From: Clostridiales bacterium
Lineage (GTDB): Bacteria; Bacillota; Clostridia; Monoglobales; Monoglobaceae
Length of the DNA stretch: 64,000 nt
Direction of reading: 5' to 3'
NCBI GenBank assembly: GCA_019419865.1
Contig: JAHZIG010000011.1
Coordinates: 31,609 to 95,608 of the forward strand
This document shows positions 18,196-25,455 of the stretch, piece after piece. Position 1 is the stretch's first letter. Each line of letters begins with the position of its first letter. The notes beneath the pieces are model-generated. The model saw only the letters and a program-made list of their open reading frames with translations. It was not told the origin of the DNA and did not search any database. The position numbers were made by a program, and so were the translations under genes.

Positions 18196-19356
18196 ATGGA
18201 TTACAAAGCTCAAATCGAAGCTGCGAAGGAAAAATTCGGAGCGGTGATAGAGGATCAGTTAAAGCGTATAGAGAAGATGAAGGCGGAGAAGGACTTCCTC
18301 GACTACTCGAAGCTGGATCAGATAGTTATAGGCGTAGTGGGCGGCGACGGTATCGGTCCCGCGATCACCGCGCAGGCGCAGAGGATACTCGAATATTTAC
18401 TCAAGGACGAGGTATCGAGCGGCAAGGTGGCGTTTAAGGTAATAGACGGCTGCACGATCGAACACAGAGCCGAGGTCGGCAAGGCGCTCCCCGACGACGT
18501 GGTGGAAGAGCTCAAGCAGTGCCACGTTATATTAAAGGGTCCTACGACCACGCCGCGTCAGGGCGATCCGTGGCCGAATATCGAGAGCGCCAACGTCGCT
18601 ATGCGTAAGGAGCTCGATCTGTTCGCGAACGTAAGACCGGTCAAGGTTCCGGCCGAGGGCATCGACTGGACGTTCTACAGAGAGAACACCGAGGGCGGCT
18701 ACGCGGTAGGCTCTAAAGGCGTCAACGTAAACGACGACCTCGCTATCGACTTTACCGTGGCCACTCAGGACGGCTGCGAGAGAATCATCAGAGCGGCGTT
18801 CGAGTACGCAAAGAAGGCCGGCAAGACCAAGGTCACCTGCGTCACCAAGGCTAACGTTATAAAGACCACCGACGGCAAGTTCTTAAACACCGCGCAGGAG
18901 ATCGCGAAGGATTATCCCGGAATAGAGCTCGACGACTGGTATATCGACATAATGACCGCTAAGCTGGTCGATCCCAAGAGAAGGACGCAGTTCCAGGTAA
19001 TGGTTCTGCCCAACCTCTACGGCGATATCCTGACCGACGAGGCGGCGGAGTTCCAGGGCGGAGTAGGCACCGCGGGTTCTGCGAACATCGGCAAGAGATA
19101 CGCTATGTTCGAGGCTATACACGGCAGCGCGCCGAGAATGGTTACCGAGGGCAGAGACAAGTACGCGGATCCCTGCAGTATCATAAGAGCGTCGGTCATG
19201 CTGCTCGAGCATATCGGCTACCTCGATAAGGCTAAGGCGCTCGAGAAGGCGCTCGACGAGTGCATGTACACGGAGAAGAAGCTCGTTATCACAGGCAGAG
19301 ACACAGGCGCGACGTCCGCCGAGTTCGCCGACTATATAATGAGCAAGCTTTCATAA
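18196..19356 (+). CDS. icd: isocitrate dehydrogenase
   Basis: Oxidatively decarboxylates isocitrate to 2-oxoglutarate. The 386-residue protein belongs to the isocitrate/isopropylmalate dehydrogenase family: VVGGDGIGPAITAQ near residue 48, the substrate-phosphate/arginine segment ESANVAMRKELDLFANVRPV near 130, YRENTEGGYAVG near 155, NLYGDILTDEAAEFQGGVG near 272, and EAIHGSAPR near 308. NAD versus NADP preference cannot be judged safely. Start ATG follows AGGAGG. Gene order acn-icd fits a partial oxidative TCA branch. Confidence 0.94.
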   Translation: MDYKAQIEAAKEKFGAVIEDQLKRIEKMKAEKDFLDYSKLDQIVIGVVGGDGIGPAITAQAQRILEYLLKDEVSSGKVAFKVIDGCTIEHRAEVGKALPDDVVEELKQCHVILKGPTTTPRQGDPWPNIESANVAMRKELDLFANVRPVKVPAEGIDWTFYRENTEGGYAVGSKGVNVNDDLAIDFTVATQDGCERIIRAAFEYAKKAGKTKVTCVTKANVIKTTDGKFLNTAQEIAKDYPGIELDDWYIDIMTAKLVDPKRRTQFQVMVLPNLYGDILTDEAAEFQGGVGTAGSANIGKRYAMFEAIHGSAPRMVTEGRDKYADPCSIIRASVMLLEHIGYLDKAKALEKALDECMYTEKKLVITGRDTGATSAEFADYIMSKLS

Positions 19357-19589
19357 TATATAGAAAGAATACAAAAGCGGCGGAATTATTTTGATATGGA
19401 TCAAACGGCTATCTATCATTATGGTTTCGCCGTTTTCTGCGGCGCGGCCGGAGCCGTAAATACGAGAAACGGACTTCGGACGCTTACGGCGTCGGGCGCC
19501 GCCTGGACGTCTTAAACGGGATCGTATTTTGGATATATAAGGCGGACGGCCGAAGGTCTTCCGCATAGACGGTAAGAAAGGGAAAAGCT

Positions 19590-20297
19590 ATGGATAAGAA
19601 GGTTTCCGGATCGGTCATAAACAGGCTTCCGAGATATTACAGACATTTGACGGATCTGCTCGAGTCCGGTACGGAAAGGATATCGTCAAAGGAGCTCAGT
19701 AAGCGCATGGGCGTCACCGCGTCCCAGATACGCCAGGATCTCAACTGTTTCGGCGGCTTTGGACAGCAGGGCTACGGCTATAACGTCGAGTATCTGCAAA
19801 AGGAGATAGCCAAGATCTTAGGACTCGACCAAGGTTATACGGCGGTTCTGGTCGGAGCCGGAAACATGGGCAGAACGTTCGCGACCAACACCAAGTTTGA
19901 GTCGAGAGGCTTTAAGCTGATAGGCATCTTCGACAACAGCGATAAGGTCATAGGTACAACGATAAACGGTATGAAAGTGCTCGACTATGCGGATATAAAG
20001 AGCTTTATAGAAAAGAACAAGCCTCAGATGGCGATACTGACCGTTCCGAAAGCGGCGATCCATTCGGTCGCGGAGGAGCTTATAAGCTACGGCATAACCG
20101 CGTTTATGAACTTTTCATATACCGAGCTTCCCGAAACCGAAGGGATAATAGTGGAAAACGTCCACCTAAGCGACAGCCTTATGAGGCTTTCGTATAAATT
20201 ATTGGAGAAAAAAGAAAAAGAAGCAAGCGATAACAAGGATAATAAAGATAACGAAGAGGACGAAAGCAACATAGAGAATAGCGAACGTAGAGATTAG
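19590..20297 (+). CDS. rex: redox-sensing transcriptional repressor Rex
   Basis: Represses fermentation and respiration genes at low NADH/NAD ratio. N-terminal winged helix (RISSKELSKRMGVTASQIRQDLNCFG, quoted in part: LSKRMGVTASQIRQDL near residue 35), then a Rossmann domain with VLVGAGNMGRTFA near 88 and FDNSDKVIG near 115. The family is usually 205-215 residues; this one has 235, because a charged tail (EKKEKEASDNKDNKD) continues into the start of the repeat array, which encodes the last eleven or so residues and the stop. AAGGGA ribosome site. No clear Rex operator was found in front of neighbouring genes. Confidence 0.95.
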   Translation: MDKKVSGSVINRLPRYYRHLTDLLESGTERISSKELSKRMGVTASQIRQDLNCFGGFGQQGYGYNVEYLQKEIAKILGLDQGYTAVLVGAGNMGRTFATNTKFESRGFKLIGIFDNSDKVIGTTINGMKVLDYADIKSFIEKNKPQMAILTVPKAAIHSVAEELISYGITAFMNFSYTELPETEGIIVENVHLSDSLMRLSYKLLEKKEKEASDNKDNKDNEEDESNIENSERRD

Positions 20298-20779
20298 GAT
20301 AATAGGCGTTAGGAATTAGGAGCGAAAATCGCTTCTTTAACGCTTGACGCAAACGCGTGCAGAATTGGAATACTCTGTTTTTCTAAACGGCCACAGAAGC
20401 CGCTTTCACGTTACAGAAGCGTTTTCACTTCCTACTTAACGTAGATGTTAGGACTTTAGGTATTAGGAAGTAGGAGGTAAAATTTGCTCGTGTAACGCCT
20501 AAGCGGTTACGTCTGCGGAAAAGGAATACTCTGTTTTTCTAAACGGCCACAGAAGCCGCTTTCACGTTACAGAAGCGTTTTCACTTCCTACTTAACGTAG
20601 ATGTTAGGACTTTAGGTATTAGGAAGTAGGAGGTAAAATTTGCTCGTGTAACGCCTAAGCGGTTACGTCTGCGGAAAAGGAATACTCTGTTTTTCTAAAC
20701 GGCCACAGAAGCCGCTTTCACGTTACAGAAACATTTTCACTTCCTACTCCCTAATCACTAATTCCTAACTCCTACGTTG
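20267..20779 (+). repeat. tandem array of three GATTAG-family repeats (orientation A)
   Basis: Three head-to-tail units; the second and third are nearly identical with a period of 156 bp (TTAACGTAGATGTTAGGACT at 20436 and 20592). Terminal repeats at internal junctions are reduced to one shared copy. The array starts inside rex and ends two bases before the GGGGGTG ribosome site of the next gene. Confidence 0.9.
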
Positions 20780-20790
20780 GGGGTGATTTT

Positions 20791-21636
20791 ATGAAGGTTT
20801 ACGCTCTTGTGGGCAGGTCGGGAACCGGCAAGTCCCACCACAGTATGTGGGTCGCGAGAGAGAACAATTTGGATTATATCATAGACGACGGCTTGCTCCT
20901 GTCCGATAAGGAGATCGTCGCCGGGAAGAGCGCCAAGCGCGAGAAGACCAAGCTCGCCTCGGTCAGACGCGCCATCTTTACCGACGAGGAGCACGTCCGC
21001 GAAGTCAAACAGGTGCTCAAAGACCATAACGTTCAGTCGCTTTTGATAATCGGAACAAGCGACAAAATGGTTCAGCAGATAGCTAACGCGTTAGGGGTCG
21101 CGCCGATACAGAAGACGATATATATCGAGGACGTCTCGACTCCCGAGGAGATAAAAATCGCGGAGGAGATGCGCAACAAGCAAGGCAAGCACGTGATACC
21201 GGCGCCGACGTTCGAGGTGAAGAAACAGTTTTCGGGCTATTTTATAGACCCGCTGACCTTACTTTTCAAGAAGAAGGGCGCCGAGATAGCCGAGGAAAAG
21301 ACGATCATACGTCCGACCTACAGCTATTTGGGCGACTACAAAATAGCGCCCAGGGCGATCTTCGACATATGCGGCTACGAGGCCTCGCAGATACTGAGCC
21401 TGTATAAGGTTCTTAAAATGAAGAGCATGTCCACCAAAGGCAAAAGGTTGATACTGGATATAGACGTATCGCTGAGGTACCCGTGCAGCGTCGTGAAAGA
21501 GGCCGAGAAGATCGCGCTGAGGGTCAGGGATTCTATCGAGGAACACACGTCCATCAACGTGAAGGCGGTAAATATCAACGTAAGGACGTTGCATTTGTCG
21601 CGAGAGATCGAGGGCAAACTTATCAAGCACGATTAA
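20791..21636 (+). CDS. P-loop protein with Asp23/Gls24-like C-terminus
   Basis: A 281-residue protein of unknown function found in Clostridia. Walker A GRSGTGKSHH starts at residue 8; DDGLLL near 34 may be a Walker B-like region. The last 70 residues (LDIDVSLRYPCSVVKEAEKI and VKAVNINVRTLHL) resemble the Asp23/Gls24 envelope-stress domain. A conserved middle segment mentions two phosphate-loop-independent blocks (RNKQGKHVIPAPTFEVK). GGGGGTG ribosome site directly after the repeat array. Followed by the OGG-type glycosylase 50 bases on; they may be co-transcribed. Identification is by fold pattern only. Confidence 0.7.
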   Translation: MKVYALVGRSGTGKSHHSMWVARENNLDYIIDDGLLLSDKEIVAGKSAKREKTKLASVRRAIFTDEEHVREVKQVLKDHNVQSLLIIGTSDKMVQQIANALGVAPIQKTIYIEDVSTPEEIKIAEEMRNKQGKHVIPAPTFEVKKQFSGYFIDPLTLLFKKKGAEIAEEKTIIRPTYSYLGDYKIAPRAIFDICGYEASQILSLYKVLKMKSMSTKGKRLILDIDVSLRYPCSVVKEAEKIALRVRDSIEEHTSINVKAVNINVRTLHLSREIEGKLIKHD

Positions 21637-21686
21637 GGTTATGGGCGCGCGTAAATTAATACGTTAAGAGGTAGTTTAAGAGGCTT

Positions 21687-22523
21687 ATGCTAAAAATAGA
21701 GAATAACTTCGTTCCGGCCGACACCTTCGACTGCGGTCAGTGTTTTAGGTGGAACAGATTAAACGAGGATAAAGACGATACGTATATCGGAGTGGTCGGC
21801 GGCAGGATATGCAAGGCGGCCGGGGATACGATCTACTGCGGCGACGCCGAAAACGAGTTCTGGTCGGAGTATTTCGCGGTCGGAGCGGATTACGACGCGA
21901 TAAAGGCCGAGCTTTTGAAGGTGGACGACCGGCTCGAGAAATGTATCGAATTTGGCAAGGGGATAAGAATATTAAAGCAGGATATTTGGGAGACGATAAT
22001 ATCGTTTATAATATCCGCGAATAACAATATACCGAGGATAAAGAAGATAATCGAGACCTTGTGCAGGCTCTACGGCGACGAGATAGAGCCGCCGCCCGAG
22101 CTGGGACTCGACCCGGGCGCGAAGTTTTATTCGTTCCCGTCGGCGGAGCGGCTTATGGAGCTGGAGCCGGAGGATCTGGGCGAGCTCAGAGCCGGGTACA
22201 GGGATAAATACATAATAGACGCGGCGAGGAAGGTCGGCGGCGGAGAGATAGATCTTGCGGCCGTATCCAAGCTGGACACGCCGGCGGCTAAGAAGGAACT
22301 TATGAAGATAAAAGGCGTCGGCGGGAAGGTCGCCGACTGTATACTCCTGTTTTCGATGGGGAGATTCGAGGTCTTTCCCAAGGACGTATGGATAAAGCGC
22401 GTCCTCAGCGAGGTGTACGGCGTGGGCGAGAAGGATATAGACGGTTTCGTCCGGGATACCTTCGGCATGAGCGGCGGCTACGCGCAGCAGTATTTGTACT
22501 ATTATTACCGAGAGAACTCGTAA
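21687..22523 (+). CDS. ogg: 8-oxoguanine DNA glycosylase, OGG1 type
   Basis: Base-excision repair enzyme removing 8-oxoguanine opposite C, with AP-lyase activity. The 278-residue protein shows the OGG1 N-terminal domain (FDCGQCFRWNRL near residue 14), ISANNNIPRIKKIIETLC near 110, the helix-hairpin-helix LMKIKGVGGKVADCILLF near 203 with the catalytic lysine expected in GGKVAD, and the downstream aspartate in VFPKDVWIKRVL. Spaced 50 bases after the P-loop gene. Confidence 0.9.
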   Translation: MLKIENNFVPADTFDCGQCFRWNRLNEDKDDTYIGVVGGRICKAAGDTIYCGDAENEFWSEYFAVGADYDAIKAELLKVDDRLEKCIEFGKGIRILKQDIWETIISFIISANNNIPRIKKIIETLCRLYGDEIEPPPELGLDPGAKFYSFPSAERLMELEPEDLGELRAGYRDKYIIDAARKVGGGEIDLAAVSKLDTPAAKKELMKIKGVGGKVADCILLFSMGRFEVFPKDVWIKRVLSEVYGVGEKDIDGFVRDTFGMSGGYAQQYLYYYYRENS

Positions 22524-22836
22524 TGCGCGCCGGACTTGGATCCGGGCGGCCTAAAGCGGCTTAAATGCATTCTGATAGAACGCGGGCGCGGCGCGATCCC
22601 GACGACGATCGGCGGAGGCGGAGATAGATCCGAGCGGTTCCAATTGAGCGAAGGGCGTTCGGGCAGAACGCGGGCGCGGTTTTGGAGACGACGGCGCGGA
22701 ACGGCGAGCTTTTGGCGGCATAAATATGAATCTTTGGCGGAGACGGATCCGAGCGAATATTGCGGGTAATATTATTAAAATTGAGAATAATAAAATTTAA
22801 CATACAACTCTAATAATCCTAAGGAGGAAAAGAAAA
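22524..22836. other. intergenic region without a gene
   Basis: A G+C-rich stretch followed by an AT-rich 60 bases containing the AAGGAGG ribosome site of fba. Short open frames here lack ribosome sites and resemble no family. Confidence 0.6.
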
Positions 22837-23688
22837 ATGTTAGTAACAGGTAAACAGATCTTAGACGACGCGCACAAGAACGGCTATGCCGTAGGCGCGT
22901 TCAATGTGGTAAATATGGAGATGCTCCAGGCGGTAGTTACGGCCGCTGAGGAGGAGAAGTCGCCGGTGTTCGTACAGACGACAGAGGGCGCGCTCTCGTA
23001 CGCGGGCTACGAGTATCTCTCGGCGATGATCACATACGCGGCGAACAGCGTAAGCGTTCCGGTAGCGTTCCACCTCGACCACGGCGGCAGCTATAAGACG
23101 GTCATGAACTGCTTAAGAAACGGCTGGAGCTCGGTAATGATAGACGGCTCGCACCTGAGTTTAGAGGACAACATAGCGCTCACGGCCAAGGTAGTGGAGT
23201 CGGCTCACGACGTAGGCGTGTCGGTAGAGGCGGAGCTCGGCAGACTCGGCGGCATAGAGGACAACATCAAGGTCGACGAGAAAGACGCGATGTACACCGA
23301 TCCCGAAGAGGCTAAGAAATTCGTAGCCGAGACCGGCGTGGACTATCTCGCTATAGCGATAGGCACGGCTCACGGCAAGTATAAGGGCGTTCCGAAGCTC
23401 GACTTCGACAGACTCGACACGATCAAGAAGGACCTGAACATGCCGATAGTTCTCCACGGCGCGTCGGGCGTAAGCGACGAGAGCATCAAGAAGGCGGTAT
23501 CCCTCGGTATCAACAAGATCAACATCGACACCGAACTCAGATGCGCGTACACCGATAAGGTGAGAGAAATATTCGCGGCCGATCCGGAACTGTTCGATCT
23601 GCGTAAGTATATAGGCCCCGCGAGAGAGAACGTTAAAGCTAAGGTAATCGAGAAGATAAGACTCTTCGGCTCGAACGGTAAGGCGTAA
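22837..23688 (+). CDS. fba: class II fructose-bisphosphate aldolase
   Basis: Zinc-dependent aldolase of glycolysis and gluconeogenesis. The 283-residue protein has GAFNVVNMEMLQAV near residue 21, the zinc-histidine segment VAFHLDHGG near 77, EAELGRLGGIEDN near 133, IAIGTAHGKYKG near 172 (second zinc ligand), LHGASGVSD near 205 and INKINIDTELR near 228. The length and GTAHG motif fit the Fba/GatY/KbaY clade, so tagatose-bisphosphate aldolase is possible. Strong AAGGAGG site. The stop codon overlaps the first base of a repeat copy. Confidence 0.92.
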   Translation: MLVTGKQILDDAHKNGYAVGAFNVVNMEMLQAVVTAAEEEKSPVFVQTTEGALSYAGYEYLSAMITYAANSVSVPVAFHLDHGGSYKTVMNCLRNGWSSVMIDGSHLSLEDNIALTAKVVESAHDVGVSVEAELGRLGGIEDNIKVDEKDAMYTDPEEAKKFVAETGVDYLAIAIGTAHGKYKGVPKLDFDRLDTIKKDLNMPIVLHGASGVSDESIKKAVSLGINKINIDTELRCAYTDKVREIFAADPELFDLRKYIGPARENVKAKVIEKIRLFGSNGKA

Positions 23689-23873
23689 ACGTAGGAGTTA
23701 GGGATTAGGAATTAGGGAGTAGGTGGGTGAAAACGTTTCTGTAACGTGTTAGCGGCCTCTGTAGCCGCATAGGAAAACGGAGTATTCCTTTTCCGCCGAC
23801 GTTTGCGTCAGGAGTTACACGGGCGAATTTTACCCCCTAACTTCTAACTCCTATTATCCTAATTTCTATGTTG
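23688..23873 (-). repeat. GATTAG-family intergenic repeat, full copy (orientation B)
   Basis: AACGTAGGAGTTAGGGATTA at the left, touching the fba stop, and ATTTCTATGTTG at the right, whose TTG is the start of the TA locus 2 antitoxin -35 box. Interior boxes GGTGAAAACG, GGCCTCTGTAGCCGC, GGAAAACGGAGTATTCC and CGTCAGGAGTTACACG. Confidence 0.9.
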
Positions 23874-23899
23874 ACTATTTAGAGAATTTATTGTATAAT
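23871..23899 (+). promoter_or_regulatory. promoter of TA locus 2 antitoxin RNA
   Basis: TTGACT, 17 bases, TATAAT. The first three bases are the last three of the adjoining repeat. Confidence 0.75.
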
Positions 23900-23904
23900 A
23901 AAAG

Positions 23905-23996
23905 CAGAAAAGAGGTAAACCGAATTAACGGTTAGCCCAATATTTGGATAATTATGATGTAACCGCCTATTGGACGAGGGCGGTTACATCGCCTTT
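23905..23996 (+). ncRNA. TA locus 2: putative antitoxin RNA
   Basis: Predicted small RNA of about 90 nt. It opens with GCAGAAAAGAGGTAAA and CGGTTAGCC, elements also found at the 5' end of the opposing toxin transcript (in part here, fully in locus 3), and ends in a 12-bp hairpin GATGTAACCGCC/GGCGGTTACATC that overlaps the toxin stop codon. Convergent organisation with 5' direct repeats and a shared terminator is that of the par/Fst RNA II antitoxin. Ends are estimates. Confidence 0.6.
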
Positions 23997-24058
23997 ATGG
24001 AGACTATTATCAAAAATATGATAACAGAAATAATTACTTTGAGTAATATTTTCCACAA
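23984..24058 (-). CDS. TA locus 2: Fst-like hydrophobic toxin, start replaced by a repeat
   Basis: A 24-codon frame encoding a single membrane segment (WKILLKVIISVIIFLIIVSI, then KAM), 19 of 24 positions identical to the locus 3 toxin. The ATG expected from locus 3 is TTG here, because a repeat end (CTACGTTG) is joined exactly at the first codon; the strong GGGGGTG site and 5' hairpin of locus 3 are gone. Translation should be weak or absent, so this looks like a disarmed toxin with its antitoxin promoter intact. A toxin promoter survives 155 bases upstream, beyond the insertion. Confidence 0.55.
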   Translation of the reverse strand: MWKILLKVIISVIIFLIIVSIKAM

Positions 24059-24095
24059 CGTAGCGATTAGCGATTAGGAATTAGGGATTAGGCTT
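24056..24095 (+). repeat. GATTAG-family terminal repeat inserted at the toxin start
   Basis: CAACGTAGCGATTAGCGATTAGGAATTAGG, given in part, is a left terminal repeat; the interior that follows is not recognisable, so this is a fragment or a strongly altered copy lying between the toxin codons and their leader. Confidence 0.7.
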
Positions 24096-24212
24096 GAAAA
24101 CAAACGTCGAGTCTCTATTTTAAGCGGCTTTATGATATGATCGCTAAAGAAACCCAAAACAAAAAGCAGGCGGCGCCTGCCCGCTCTTCAATCTCTCTTT
24201 TCTGCTTCAATA

Positions 24213-24241
24213 ATTATATAATATTCGACACACTTAGTCAA
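24213..24241 (-). promoter_or_regulatory. promoter of TA locus 2 toxin RNA
   Basis: Minus strand: TTGACT, 17 bases, TATAAT. The predicted transcript starts GAAGCAGAAAAGAGA, repeating the antitoxin's 5' element, then meets a GCAGGCG/CGCCTGC hairpin followed by TTTTTG, which may end it early. Confidence 0.65.
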
Positions 24242-24256
24242 TTTACAATTCCTTTA

Positions 24257-24343
24257 CAGAGTATTCCAATCCGCATACGCTTGCGTTCTGCGTTAAAGAA
24301 ACAAATTTCACCCCATATTCGCTAATCTCTAATCGCTACGTTG
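24257..24343 (-). repeat. GATTAG-family repeat, half copy (orientation B)
   Basis: Begins at the AGAGTATTCC box and runs to CTAATCGCTACGTTG. It bounds TA locus 2 on the toxin-promoter side. A further scrap (ATGTTGTTTTTCTATAACGC to about 24405) follows. Confidence 0.75.
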
Positions 24344-24469
24344 GAATATGTTGTTTTTCTATAACGCTTAAGAAGCCGTTTTTAGGCGTTAAGAAACAGA
24401 AGAGACTTAGATAGAAAAAGAAAAGATATGGCGCCGCGGGTCTTTTCGGCCTGCAAACGCCGCTGCGGA

Positions 24470-24510
24470 CGGGAGAGGAAGAATAACGCTTCCTTTCCCG
24501 TTCTTTTTTA
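24470..24510 (+). terminator. strong intrinsic terminator
   Basis: CGGGAGAGGAAG pairs with CTTCCTTTCCCG around a seven-base loop, then TTCTTTTTTA. No gene on the plus strand ends nearby, so it may insulate the NUDIX gene or end an unrecognised small transcript starting near 24420. Confidence 0.7.
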
Positions 24511-24555
24511 TTTGAAGAAGTAAACGCCGGCGCCGCGATCTTTTAACTTTGATCG

Positions 24556-24584
24556 TTGCATTTTAGCTGTTTTTGCGGTATAAT
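24556..24584 (+). promoter_or_regulatory. promoter of the NUDIX gene
   Basis: TTGCAT, 17 bases, TATAAT, about 38 bases before the ATG. Confidence 0.65.
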
Positions 24585-24622
24585 CTTATTCCACAAATAT
24601 TGTTTGAAGGAGGTATTGCGAT

Positions 24623-25063
24623 ATGCGCGTTCGTAACAGCGCCCGAGCGTTTATTCTTAATGAAAACAATGAAATCCTTTTACAGAAGTTTGAATTTCGT
24701 TTTACGGGAGTATTGAAAATTCTGTGGGTCACGCCCGGAGGCGGCGTAGAGGATGGCGAGGATTTTAGTCGGGCGTTAAAGAGAGAATTGTTCGAGGAAC
24801 TGGGGTTAAACGTAGACGTAAATGGCGAGAGCATATTATCGTTGGATATTCCGTTCGACGGCAAAAAGGGAAAGTTTATAAGTCACGAAGAATATTACTT
24901 GGTTCGCATACCGAAGAATACTGATTTCTCGTTGGAAAATATGGAGAAAATTGAAAAGGATACTTTTTATAACCTTAAATGGTGGAGTTTAGACGAATTA
25001 AGAAAAACGGACGAGGAATTTGAGCCTAAAACTCAAATATTAAGTATCTTAGAAGGCGAATAA
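24623..25063 (+). CDS. NUDIX hydrolase
   Basis: Hydrolyses a nucleoside diphosphate linked to another group; substrate unknown. The 146-residue protein carries a complete Nudix box (GGVEDGEDFSRALKREL followed by FEELGL) at about residues 44-66. The start RNSARAFILNENNEILLQKF is typical. GAAGGAGG ribosome site. Its codon use is more AT-rich than neighbouring biosynthetic genes, suggesting separate ancestry. Single gene with its own promoter and a downstream hairpin. Confidence 0.9.
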   Translation: MRVRNSARAFILNENNEILLQKFEFRFTGVLKILWVTPGGGVEDGEDFSRALKRELFEELGLNVDVNGESILSLDIPFDGKKGKFISHEEYYLVRIPKNTDFSLENMEKIEKDTFYNLKWWSLDELRKTDEEFEPKTQILSILEGE

Positions 25064-25114
25064 GCGCTGGTTACAAAATAGCGAGCAGCGGCGTATGCGG
25101 CGCTGTAGACAAAT

Positions 25115-25172
25115 AACGGTTATGCAGGCGAACTCTGAAGACGGCGTTCCTTTCGGCTTGCATAGCCGTTTT
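25115..25172 (+). terminator. probable terminator after the NUDIX gene
   Basis: AACGGTTATGCAGGC pairs with GCTTGCATAGCCGTT with a few mismatches and a 26-base loop; TTTTAACTT follows. It could instead be a structured small RNA. Confidence 0.5.
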
Positions 25173-25311
25173 AACTTAGGCGTTAGAGATTATGAAACTA
25201 AGCGCCGACCCGACGCGTTTTGCGGCGCCACGGGAGTCTTATCCGGGATGAAAGCCCATATTTCTCTATAAATTCATATTTTAGGACTTTTTTCTTTGTT
25301 CTTTTTGAATA

Positions 25312-25340
25312 TTGACACGGTTTGATATTTGGAGTATAAT
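25312..25340 (+). promoter_or_regulatory. ilvB: promoter of ilvBN
   Basis: TTGACA, 17 bases, TATAAT; leaves a leader of about 108 nt before ilvB. No T-box sequence or leader peptide could be recognised in it. Confidence 0.75.
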
Positions 25341-25455
25341 TTACAAATAGCTATTTGGGCAAGGAGAAGTTTAACTTTACTCAAGCAAAATAACGGCTTT
25401 TTGGTTAAATTTAACGCTTAATATAGTAGAAGTTTAGAAAAGGAGATGTATTAAA

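Noticed and set aside
22536..22769. 77-aa frame after ogg
   Set aside because: Arg/Gly-rich translation of G+C-rich intergenic DNA without a ribosome site.
25341..25455. T-box or leader peptide before ilvB
   Set aside because: No GGTGG-type T-box core, specifier stem or leucine/valine-rich leader frame could be found in the short leader.
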